Part shown: positions 34,281 to 44,400 of the stretch, one piece after another
Numbering within the stretch: the first letter of the stretch is position 1
How the letters are laid out: each line of letters starts with the position of its first letter
Assembly: GCA_003665825.1 (NCBI GenBank)
Contig: QPFY01000001.1
Coordinates: forward strand, 303,001-367,000
Source of the DNA: Microbotryum silenes-acaulis
Lineage: Eukaryota > Basidiomycota > Microbotryomycetes > Microbotryales > Microbotryaceae
Direction of reading: 5' to 3'
Length of the DNA stretch: 64,000 nucleotides
The notes under the pieces: generated by a model
Told to the model about the DNA's origin: nothing
Databases searched by the model: none
What the model saw: the letters and a program-made list of their open reading frames with translations, nothing else
Translations under genes and position numbers: made by a program

Positions 34281-37200
34281 CTAGAAAGTAGACCTCGGTG
34301 CGGTCGGGGCCGTCTCCACCTCGGACTGCTTCTTGATGATGGTCGAAGGCGTCAAGTTGCCCTTGGCTTTCTTCTGCGTCGAGCGCAACGTCTTGCCATC
34401 GACATCCTCGTCCGAATCCGTATCCGGTTCTCGCACCGCACCAGGAATCGAGTTGGACAGGAAGGCGAGCGTACGTAACCGCCTTCTTTCCTCACGTTCC
34501 TTCATCTGCTTGCGCGACATCTTTTTCCTGCCCTTGGAGGCTTTGAAAGCCATCTCGGCACCGGCGATCGTAGAGGCGGCTCGCGCCTCGTCGCCCGAAC
34601 CAACGGGGGTCGACATCGCCGGCGTCGAGCCAGCGGGAGTCGTCAATGCCGGTGTCGAAACGGCAGGGGTCTGGGTTCCGGGTGTCGGGGGTTGCGAGTC
34701 GAACGCATCCTCGGCGACGGCGGCCTTGCCCTTGTGCGTGAGCATGCCGGACTCGACGTTCCAGATCTCGGGGCAGAGAGCACCAACGAACTCCTGGTTG
34801 TGCGAAATGCACAAGAAGGCACCGGTCCATTCGCGGATACCGACGGCGAGACCACCAAGAGCATCACGATCCAAGAAGTTGGTAGGCTCGTCTGAAGCGG
34901 GGAAAGATGAGCAGGTCAGCTACCTGATCAAAGGACATGAATCACGATGGACAGCCTACTCACCAAGAATAAGCACCTGGGGCTTGGCCCACATGGCCGC
35001 AGCGATGACGACCTTGACCTTTTGTCCACCGGAAAGACCCTTCATTTCGTTGTACTCGGCGATGTCACCGTCGAGACCAACGTCCTCGAGATGCTTCCGG
35101 ACGAGCTTGCCCGACATCTCACGCGATCCAGCACCTTCGCGCGATGCCTCGAAATCGTCAAACTCTTGCACGAGCTTGGAGAAGCCGAGCTCAATAAGCC
35201 TCTCGCGGGGCAACCAAGCGTTGAACTTGTGCTGCAGGTTTTGCCACTTGATTCTGAGCGCGAAAGAAGGGAGAGTGAAGGGTCAATGTCCGCGCTTTCT
35301 ATAAGGGCCTCAACCTAGCAGTGCCACTCACTCGTAAGAGTACGATTTCTTGAGCTTTTGACGACCGACGATGCGCTCGAGAAAGCGCGACTCGCCAGTA
35401 CGACCAACGATGGGGGTCTTCATAAGCTCGATCTCCTCCGGGGTCATGGCGCGCGTCGCCTTGGCGGCCTGCTCCTTGTCGACACCGTCCTGGTAACGCC
35501 ACTGGATGTACTGCATCGCCGTCTTCTCGAGGTGCTCCTCGATGTGGTGGAACGCGTGTTGGGCCACGTACGCGACACGCAAGTTGGGGTGCTTCTCAAC
35601 CTTGCCTTCGTCGGGCACGGTCTCGCCCGTCAAGAGCTTGATCAGGGTCGATTTACCGGCACCGTTGGGGCCGACGATACCGACGCGCGACGAAAGGGAG
35701 ACGGCGCATGAGACGTTCTGCAACTGCGGCTTCTTGGCACCGGGGTAGGTGAAGGTGCAGTTGGTCATCTTGAGGATAGCGCGCGTCTGCGAGCGCACAC
35801 CCATCAAAGAACCGGGGGCCGGGAAGGTGAACTTGACGACCGAGTCCGAGAGGGTGTAGTACGCCTTTCCGGCGGGCCACTTCTCGACGAACTTGGCAAG
35901 ATTACCCTTGTAGTAGACGAGCTGCTTCTTCTGGTAGTGGATGATGTTCGTGCAGACGGCGTCAAGGAAGCCCGAGTCGTGGGAGACGATCATGCACGTG
36001 ATGTGCGACTGCGCGTTGAGGAAGTCCTGGAGCCAGTTGACGGACTTGGTGTCCAAGTGATTGGTTGGTTCGTCGAGCAACATGAGGTCGACCTTCATCA
36101 GGATGGCACGGCAAAGGGCGACGCGCATCTTCCATCCACCAGAGAGCGAGTTGATGGGAACATCCTGTCGCTCCTTGTCAAAGCCGAGCTCGAGCAAGGT
36201 CTTGCGGATCTCCTTCTCGTTGACCTCGATGCGAGGCTCCTCGAGCATGAGCCCGCAGACGGTGATGCCGGACTCGTCACCGTCAATGTCGTGCTCGACA
36301 TAGGCGGCCTTGACGTGCTGCGGGAAGTTGTCGATCTGTTTCCGGTTGATAGCCTTGAGCAAAGTCGATTTACCGCAGCCGTTGGCACCGCAGATACCGT
36401 AACGGTGGCCTCGGCGCAGCTTGAGCGTCGTGTGGTTGAGCAAGAGCAGACCACCGTAGGCGAGCGAGAAAGGCAAGTCCGTAACGATCTCTCCCTCTTC
36501 ATCATCGTCGTCCTCCTGGTCGACTTGCATGCGCGACTTGTCGATTGCCATCCATCGCTTCAAGAGCTCGACGGAGAGCGACTCGGCAGAGGCCTTACCA
36601 ACGAGGGGTTCGAGGTAAGGGCCAACGTACGACTCCCTCCAGTCCTTCTCGTCGAACTGACGCTTGCGGGTCAAGTGCGAGATGGCGTAGGCGACGTACG
36701 ACAAAGCCTGGTTGGCGAACGCGTTGGGCTTCTCCCCAGAGGCCTTGGCGACGAGACCTTGGGTCTCAGTGAAAGCCTTCTTCTCGTCCTGGGCCGCCTC
36801 GGACAAGTGGTCGACGGCGGGGACCTGGGCACCCTCCTTGGACGCGTCGACGGCCTTCTTGGCCTCCTCGGCGAAGGCACGGATCTCGGGGAAAGCGGCC
36901 GACTCGATAATCCGCTCGATACCGGGCAAGACGGCGGGGGCGTGGAGAGCGGAAAGATCGGACGAGCGGACGAGTTTGAACAAGTTGGTGATGAGGACAA
37001 CAGATTGACGCTGGACGATGTTGCCTCGCTCGCCGAGGGCACGGGTGAGTAGGGGGGCGACGACAGCCAAAGTGGGACCATCGACCTCGCGGACCCAGAC
37101 GGTCGAGGACAATCGCTTGATCGCGGCGGGGACGGTCGTGGGGTCGGCCATGCACTTGACGAGATCGGGGACGAAAGGTTGGATATCGGGGTTGGTGAGA

Positions 37201-38117
37201 ACGTGGCACAATGCGATACCGGTCTTCTCGGCTTGCGAGGCAATCTAGTCGGAAAGTGAATGAAAGCTCACGTCAGCGATGAGACCCCCAAAGACTGATC
37301 AACCAGATAACTCACCTCGGACTTGGTGTCACGCATCGACGCGGTAAGACGAGGGACGTACTCGCCCAATCGCTCAGCAACCTGGTCCTTGGCCGAGGCG
37401 CCGAAAGTGGCGAGCAGCTGCAACGCGCAGACCTTGCTCTTCCACTTGTAGTTGCCCTCGATGACCTCGAAGAGCTGCTCGATCGTCTTGGGCGCGAGTT
37501 CGGGAGGGGTCAAGCGGCACAATTGCTTGGCCGCCTTTTCAGCATTGTCGGCGATGGAAGCCGTCTTGCCGGACTCTTGGAGACGGTCCAACACGACGGG
37601 CAGGAGGGGCACGAGGTAAGGATCGGCACCGGCCTTGGCGAGCTTGCGGAAGAGCTCGTCGAAAGCGGCGATCGCGCCTTCACGCTCAGCGACGACCTTG
37701 CCCTTGACGGCACGGGTCAGGTCCTCGAGGATCGCATCGACGACGAGCGTGCGCAGGCCGTTTTTTTGAACATAGGCCGCGAGCGTCGACGCGGCCGCGG
37801 CGCGAGCGGTGCGAGCGGTCGCGGAGTAGAGTTCTTGCAGGATCGCGGAGGCAGGTCCGTCGGCGGTGGTCCTGGTAGGTGGGAACGAGAGCAAAGCAAG
37901 ACACGATCAGCATCAAAAATCACAGACGAACACGTCTCGTTCGAGCGAAGAAGGCGGGATATCGAGGCGTAACACTCGAGAGCTCCGGACTTCGCAGGCA
38001 ACCGGGGCCGTCGGTCGGGTCCGTCGGTCGATTCGTGGCTGAGGGAGAGACATCTCGGCGCGTCCATACACGAGCAATGCACGTCACGTGGCCAACTCAC
38101 ATCTCAGCAACAGGCAT
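34281..38117 (-). CDS. YEF3: Translation elongation factor 3 (fungal ABC ATPase)
   Basis: Five exons (38101-38117, 37316-37871, 35332-37244, 34964-35253, 34281-34891) encode 1128 residues; yeast eEF3 has 1044. Order of parts: short leader MPVAEMTTADGPASA, HEAT-repeat region (about 10-320), four-helix bundle, ABC1 with Walker A GANGCGKST, signature LSGGWKMRV and Walker B MLLDEPTNHLD, then ABC2 with GPNGAGKST, an inserted chromodomain-like segment, LSGGQKVKV and LILDEPTNFLD. It binds the ribosome and drives release of deacylated tRNA from the E site. The C-terminus is extended by Thr/Pro-rich repeats (TPA/TPG units) and a basic Lys/Arg tail, KKMSRKQMKEREERRR. An antisense open frame of 371 codons across this gene is a shadow. 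Confidence 0.97.
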
Positions 38118-38821
38118 GGAACTCGGTGAATGGGTAGATGAGCTTCTGAGGGATAAAATATGTCGTTTAGAGCACGAATGCGACGAGGAAGTTTAAGGCT
38201 GGGCGGGTGGAGCGAGCCTCGTTTTGAACGGCGAAAACGTGCGAAAGCCGAGAACAGCGAGCACGGGCAGCGGCGGCTTTGCGGAGGGCGAAGGACTTGT
38301 GGAAAGTCGCTTCGGGACGGGGGGTTAGAGAGTTTGGAGAGATGCCAACACTCGCGAGTGAGATCAAGGCTCGAAACGGAGAGGGAGGACGGGGGAAGGA
38401 GGGGGGATGGAGAATCAAGAGCAGCAGGAGCGAGAGCGCCTCGAGGTTCCACTGTTGGTTGGCTCACCTTCGCAGCCACCCTGCAGCTCCGCTGCTCTAC
38501 TGCTCGATCACCCACCCGTGGTGCGTACATGCACGCGCCAACCGAGTGCGAGTCGATCAAATTTTGCCAATTGCCCCGCGAAACGGATACATCAAAATTG
38601 TCAAATTTGAGCAGAGAAAAAACATGCATTCACATCACACCACACCTACACTGGAGTACAAGATGGCGTGTTCATCCAAATTGACGTGCCACCACAAATT
38701 ATTTCCGACCGCCAACTGGCCGATGATGCTCCCCCGCTGGCCCGACAACCAGTACGGGCGCGCCTGCCGGCTGAACGGGGGCGCGTCGGCGAATTTCCGT
38801 CGGGCGCGAGCATTCACTTCA
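38118..38821. other. Intergenic: eEF3 promoter and HTD2 3' region
   Basis: About 700 bp between two minus-strand genes. No gene supported; plus-strand ORFs running from here into HTD2 are antisense shadows. Confidence 0.4.
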
Positions 38822-40044
38822 CTACTTCTCCCCCTTCTTCCACCCTCTCCCTACACCCGTCATAACAACCAACCCATCTTCTTGCTCGACCCACAACTCG
38901 CATTCCTCCCCCTTCCACTTGCCACAAAACGCGACCTTCCGATCGACGACCAATGGCGCCGTGTTACGGTACGTGAAATCCTTGACCCCTTCCCATTCGC
39001 CTCGGGGCAGGTTATGCCGGAACGTATTGAGCAACAACAAGGCCGTCAATGGACCATGGACGATCAGGCCTTCTCTTCCTTCGACCTCCTTGCAGTAGCG
39101 TTCGTCCCAGTGAATTCGATGGGTATTGAAGGTCAACGCGGAGAACCTCATCAACATTTTCGGCGTTGGGAGGAAAGGCATGACAAAATCCGCCTCGTGG
39201 CGACGAGGGTCGAGTTTCTTGAGTAATGAAGAGGAGTTGGCTTCCATCACTTTTCGGCGTTGCTCGTCGGTCATGGAAGGTCGATAGATGTGCACCCTCG
39301 TCTCCTTGACCGCAACCTTCCCTGTCGCCTCGGAGCTGGTCCCTTCCCCTCGTTCCCTAATTTCCCTCTGAACCTGCACATAATACCCCGGTCTCCCATC
39401 CTTACCCATCTTTTTCTTCACATCCAACACCTTGGCCGTGCAGTCGATCTCGGAACCGATCCGAATTCCTTGACCGGAGTTGGGGGTCTGATATCCCCGA
39501 GGGAAGGCGAACGAACCGCCGACCCACATGCGTTCATCCAAACCTCTTTCGAGGGGCGGGTGATGTGGCGTCTTTTCAGTGCCGTCGGGCCCTAGGGAGG
39601 AGGTGGTAGAATCCCAGGGTGGGAAGAAGAGGAGTGTCCAGCCTGGGGGTAGGATGTCTCTGCGAGTACGAGTGGCCGGACGAGGTTCGAGGGAGGGCAG
39701 ATCAATCGGCTGTTGCTGTAACCCAATAACTGGCTCTCTTGAAGCCAGAGCACGCCCAAAACCTACCCCTTAGCCGGCCAAACGGAAGCCAGTCCATCCT
39801 GCGGTACCTCAATTGTCGAGACGAGGGACCGAACACGAGAAAGCGTGACATGGTCCTCGAGGTAGAGCACGTTCGAAGGCGCTGAATCGATCCATTGCTG
39901 TAGAACTGTAGAGCTTGAGGACGTCGCTGTGCTGAGCTGTCTTGTGAGAGCTGGTCTTCCAACTTGGTTGAGCGTGCGTCGAATGGCGTGCATGGCGGTG
40001 GATGGGTCAGGGACTGGAGGGAAGCGAAACCTCGAATTGAGCAT
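38822..40044 (-). CDS. HTD2: Mitochondrial hydroxyacyl-thioester dehydratase type 2
   Basis: The first exon encodes a mitochondrial presequence (MHAIRRTLNQVGRPALTRQL, Arg-rich without acids) followed by QWIDSAPSNVL. The main exon reads DILPPGWTLLFFPP, RMWVGGSFAFPRGY, the N-terminal hotdog half, then FSALTFNTHRIHWDERYC and GLIVHGPLTALLLL, the hotdog catalytic block of fungal Htd2. The enzyme dehydrates 3-hydroxyacyl-ACP in mitochondrial type II fatty acid synthesis, needed for lipoic acid. ATG 40044 or 39993 may start translation; both keep the presequence. The junction near 39740-39766 is unresolved: the only in-phase intron that I find is 29 nt (GTAGGT...CAAG), so either a very short intron or a sequencing indel is present. 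Confidence 0.85.
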
Positions 40045-40215
40045 CCGTGTGGGGCACCGCGCGGCCGCGGTAATCTACGGTTTACAAAGTCGCCGATCTA
40101 CAACGAATCATCCCCTCGGCCTCATCAGGAGCCGCAACTAGAGTAGGATGGCGAGACGTAGATCCATTCAGGAAGCACATCACGTCTATACAAATGATCT
40201 AAACAAACAAAAAGC

Positions 40216-43079
40216 CTACGCAGCGATGTCGAGCTTGGCGACGTCGGGCAGGTCCTCTTGGTGCTTGATGAGCTGTTGCGATCCGAAGGGAGAGATCAAG
40301 TCAGCTCACTCATCTACATCGATATCCCAATGCATTGACTAACCTTTGTGATTTTACCAATCGCAATCGTCTTGCCTTCATCACGCAATGTGAAGCGACC
40401 GAGTTGAGGGTGATCGGCGAACCGCTCTACCGAAACCGGTGCCGCCGTCTCGATCAACGCAATGATCTTTTGCCCCTTCTTGGCGAATTGAGGTGGCCGC
40501 CTCGACTTCTTCCCCGACTTCTTGTCGTAGTAGTGCAACAACTTGGACAATGCGACCTCTTCCGACAACGTGTGGACATGCATCACGGCGCCGTAGCCAG
40601 CGCAGATGATGTTCTTGTGGTCGACGATAACGAGTTGCGCCTCGAAGTGCGTGACGGTGTGCACCGGTTGCTCGACCGAGCTGAGCACGAAGCCGACAGA
40701 GACGTCCTCATCCTCGACACCCCTCAGCCGCACGCGAACGTTATCACCGCACAATGCGAGCGGCACTTCCTCCTCCATCTCGTTGTTAATACCGGTGACC
40801 GTTACGGGGGTCTGGGGAAGATGGCGAAGGGTGAGCACAACGCCATCGAAGAAACACCGAGGCAAGCACAAATGAGACTAACCTTGTTGGGCATCAAGAG
40901 CAGGTTCTGGCCCTTGCGAAGCTTACCGCTCTCGACCTTGCCGACGACAACTGTCCCCATATCGGCATACTTTTCAGAAATGGGCATCAACAGCGGCGCG
41001 TTCGTCTTGCGGTCGACGAGCGCCATATTGTCGAGGAAGTTGAGCAACGAAACACCTTCGACCCAAGGGGCAACCTTGCGATCGACATCCTCCTTGAGGT
41101 TCGCACCCGTAAAGCCAGAGATGGGGATGAACTGAACGTCGGTCTTGACGTTGTAGCCGGTGCCCTTGAGGAAAGGCGTAAGCTTGCCCTTGATCTCATC
41201 GAAGCGGGCCTTGTCCCAGTTGACCGTAGGGTCGTCCATCTTGTTGACGACGACGATGAGCTTCTGCACTCCCGCCGTCTTGACCAACATTGCGTGCTCG
41301 CGCGTTTGACCACCCTTCTCGAACCCTGTCTCGAATTCACCCTTGCGGGCCGAGATGACGAGAACGGCGACATCGGCCTGGGCGGCACCGGAAATCATGG
41401 AGGGGACGAATGTCTTGTGACCAGGGGCATCGAGGATCGTGTAACGACGAGCGTCGGTCTCAAAGTAGGCTCGGCCGACTTCAACCGTCTTGCCCTTCTC
41501 TCGTTCCTGCGAGGTCGAGTCGAGTGCCCACGAAAGGTACCACGACTCTCGGCCAGCTTCCTTGGCCTCCTTCTCGTACTTTTCCAGCGTACGCTTGTCG
41601 ACCATGCCGCAAAGGTAAAGGATGTTGCCACCCATCGTCGACTTTCCAGCATCGACGTGTCCGATGAAGACGATGTTGATGTGTGGCTTGATGTTTTTCA
41701 TAGCTGGAGAAATAGAAGTCGATGCGGTCAGCACACGCAGGCCCCGAGGAAGCTCTTGACACCATTCCGATTTACTCACCCTCTTCATCGTTCCCATACA
41801 AGTCCGCCAAAATCTCCTCGTCGGCCACGGCCCTCACCTCGTGAAGAAGCGCATCAGCAGTCTTGGCATCCTCCTTTGCCGCGGCGGCACCGTCCTCTGG
41901 GGCGTCCTTTTTGCTCGATGCGGCGGCAGCGGGCTTGTCAGCAGCAAGTGAATCCTTCTTGGAGGGAGTAGTAGCAGCAACAGCAGTGGCAGTCTTGGCT
42001 TTCTCGGCTACCTTCTCGGGTGCGGGCGTCGCAGGCTTGGACGAGTTGGGGGTGGCGGCTTTGCTTGAGCCAGGCGTCGCGTTCTTCGACGACGAAGAGG
42101 CAGCGTTCGACTTGGAGCCGCCGATGTTGAGCGAGACGGTCGCCGGCTTGGAGTTGGCCGCAGAGCCGCCGCCGATCTTGAGCGACATTGTAGGTGCCTT
42201 GACGGGAGCAGGGGCGTTGGAATCGACCTCGGCTCGGGTGAAAGGGACGCTCGGAGCAGGGGCAGGCTGGGCTCGGGCCGGCGGTACGTAGGCCTGGGTA
42301 TTGTCGCGGGGCGCATGCGGAGCTTGCTGTTGGTAGTGGCTGCCACCATAAGCACCATGCTGGTTGTTGTTTTGTTGCGCAAAAGGATCATGAGCGCCAT
42401 AGCCCTGGGGGACATTGCCACCCTGATATCCCCCGCCGTAAGGGTACCCAGCTGGCGGTTGACCTGTCGCGAAGCAAGACACAGTTTCAGTGACGGTTCA
42501 ACGCATGTATCCAAGCTTGATTGATTGACGTACCGTACTGCCCGTACTGCCCCTGCTGAGGGTAATACTGACCCTGGGGAGCTCCATAGGGGTTCTGAGG
42601 CTGGGAGCCGCCGGCCTGACCGGGACGGAAAGGGGGTGCGTTGCCTGAAGGCTGCCATGTGTTGGCGTTGGGGTTGAAGGAGCCGGCGTTGGGGTTGAAA
42701 GACACTGCAGAATTGCGTAGGAATACGAGGGAAGTAGTGGACGTGTGGGTATGTCAGTTGGCAATGCTCGAGGGATCGACAGTGCGAACGAGGCGTAGAG
42801 CAGCGTGGGCGAAAGAGCTTGGGTACGGTGTCTTCGCCGCACGAGTTGATCTCTAACGAGCTGGGATGAGATCCTAAAACCGTGTGCTCTGCGCTGCACA
42901 GTGCCCATCTTCGCTGGTCCCATCGGAGATGACGCACACGCAGTCGCAGCTCTCGCAAAGTCGTGCGATCGAGCTCGATTGGCTCCACCACGTGTCGTGC
43001 CGTAGGTGCCGAGCGTTGGCTGGAATCCGGAGTCTCGAATAGACTTGATCTGGAAGCGCGAGGTAGAGGGGTACTTACT
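40216..43079 (-). CDS. SUP35: Translation termination factor eRF3 (Sup35) with Gln/Tyr/Gly-rich N-domain
   Basis: Exons: the A of the start codon at 43079, then 42534-42704, 41780-42463, 40883-41703, 40344-40811 and 40216-40272, giving 733 residues. The N-domain (MSFNPNAGSFNPNANTW, QYYPQQGQYGQYGQ, GYPYGGGYQGG) is prion-like in composition. A charged Ala/Lys/Glu middle part with repeated SLKIGGG/SLNIGGS words follows; TMSLKIGG resembles a PAM2-like or yeast M-domain motif only loosely. The GTPase shows GHVDAGKST, DAPGHKTFVPSM, NKMDDPTVNW and the C-domain ending FTLRDEGKTIAIGKITKL. It works with eRF1 to release peptides at stop codons. The start codon is split A|TG by a 374-nt intron with GTAAGT and CTGCAG ends. 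Confidence 0.94.
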
Positions 43080-43186
43080 GCTTGCGGTGTACAAGGATGG
43101 ACGACGGGTGAGTGTGGCGTAGGCGAGATCCCGACTCGAGTGAGCGCTGGGGTGCGATGGGCTCAGCGCTGCCGCTTGGGCCAGCT

Positions 43187-43218
43187 AGGACCCCCGAGAG
43201 CCCAGCCATAGGCGGCCC
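43187..43218 (+). repeat. Left inverted repeat of the MITE-like element
   Basis: 32 bp starting AGGACCCCCGAGAGCC, preceded by the GGCCAGCT target duplication. Confidence 0.85.
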
Positions 43219-43961
43219 TCTAAAAACGGCGTTTTTCGAGGCAAAATGTCCAAATTTTTCCCGCTTCTGACTGAAAATGTCCAAATCTGAGGGCCTAGTA
43301 TTAAATAATTTCTCAAATTTACTCTACGAGCTGTACAATGCTCAGAAATCTTTCTGCGCTGCGCGCAGACTGCGTTCCCGCCGCGCGCGGGCCGGAAATG
43401 TCGCGCGCGCGCACCAAGAGCGCCGCCGGCGCGACGGTCAACGAGCCTTTTCAAAATGAAATGGACTTCAATAGGATCTCGTCTTTGTATTCATTTGATG
43501 ATAGGACTCATTGACCCTGAATCAGAATAAATCATACCCACTAAAACCCCCTTGGGTGATTTACAGAGACGCAAGGCGACCTTGGACTTCTGAATTGACG
43601 CCCGGAGCTCCTCGAGTGCCGTTTCGGTGATCGTTTCCAAAGGATCCGACGACAATCGGCGGCGGCGAGAGAGCTTCCAGACCGAAAGGAAGAAGAGGAG
43701 ACGTAGCTCGACAATTCGGCGTTCCGAGCGAGAGACGACCAAAAAACGATAAATGATCGCAAATGCAGACACTAACGCGCTCCAAACGCAAACAGCGCGA
43801 CTGTTACCCGCGCCGCGCAGCTGGGCCGGCTGCTATATATGCCCTGCGCCCTGCGCCTCCCGCTACCCTGGTCTGCGCTTCAAAGTTCGACCGAAGGGAG
43901 GAAAATGTCCAAAAATGAGGTGAGCCTCGACCCATTTTGAGCCAAAAATGTCCAAATTTGC

Positions 43962-43993
43962 GGGCCGCCTCTGGCTGGGCTTTCGGGGGTCCT
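43962..43993 (-). repeat. Right inverted repeat of the MITE-like element
   Basis: On the minus strand it starts AGGACCCCCGAAAGCC; two mismatches to the left arm; followed by GGCCAGCT. Confidence 0.85.
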
Positions 43994-44400
43994 GGCCAGC
44001 TTGGGCCTCGCGAGATTCCCGTTCGATTCTGGCTGGGCAGATGTTTCGGATTCGGCCGCCGAACACGCCGACCCTCGGCTGCTGGTACCTGTGCCCGGTT
44101 CCCGGAAGCTGGGCATAGTCGAATTCAGGGTCAGGGGGGAATTACCCGTTCATCGAACCTGCTGGTCGCTTGATATCAAATTCGTGAATCGAAAATGTGG
44201 AGGAAGGCGTACTACTCAAGTGGAAGTTGGCAGGTCTGGGGCGCGTCATGCGCGTGCTTTGATAACATTGATGACGGAACATAGTTGTGCATGAACAAAG
44301 GGTCAGACACTGGTACGAATGCTGTGCGTGCTGTGCAGTCGGAAGTGGTTCGCAGACTAGTAGATCGGCAGCTGGTGCCGGCCATCGACTCCCCTGCCCA

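Larger units (their letters stand above)
43179..44001. mobile_element. MITE-like non-autonomous DNA transposon, 807 bp, with 8-bp target duplication
   Basis: Inverted ends of 32 bp lie at 43187-43218 and 43962-43993 (30 of 32 match), starting AGGACCCCCGA. Each is directly flanked by GGCCAGCT (43179-43186 and 43994-44001), an 8-bp target duplication as made by hAT-type transposases. Subterminal TGTCCAAA words recur on both sides in inverted order. No transposase frame is visible inside; the centre is G/C-rich with CGCGCG runs. The near end is 108 bp from the SUP35 start codon half, so it occupies that gene's leader or promoter. Confidence 0.8.

Noticed and set aside
34956..35213. Separate small ABC protein
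   Set aside because: It is exon 4 of eEF3, joined in phase to the flanking exons.
35937..37052. 371-codon open frame on the plus strand
   Set aside because: It is exactly antisense to the eEF3 ABC exon; codon bias of the real gene keeps the opposite frame open. No start context or domain.
38279..39226. 315-codon plus-strand frame
   Set aside because: Runs from the eEF3/HTD2 gap through the antisense strand of the HTD2 catalytic exon.
40335..41135. 266-codon plus-strand frame
   Set aside because: Antisense to the SUP35 C-domain exons; no independent support.
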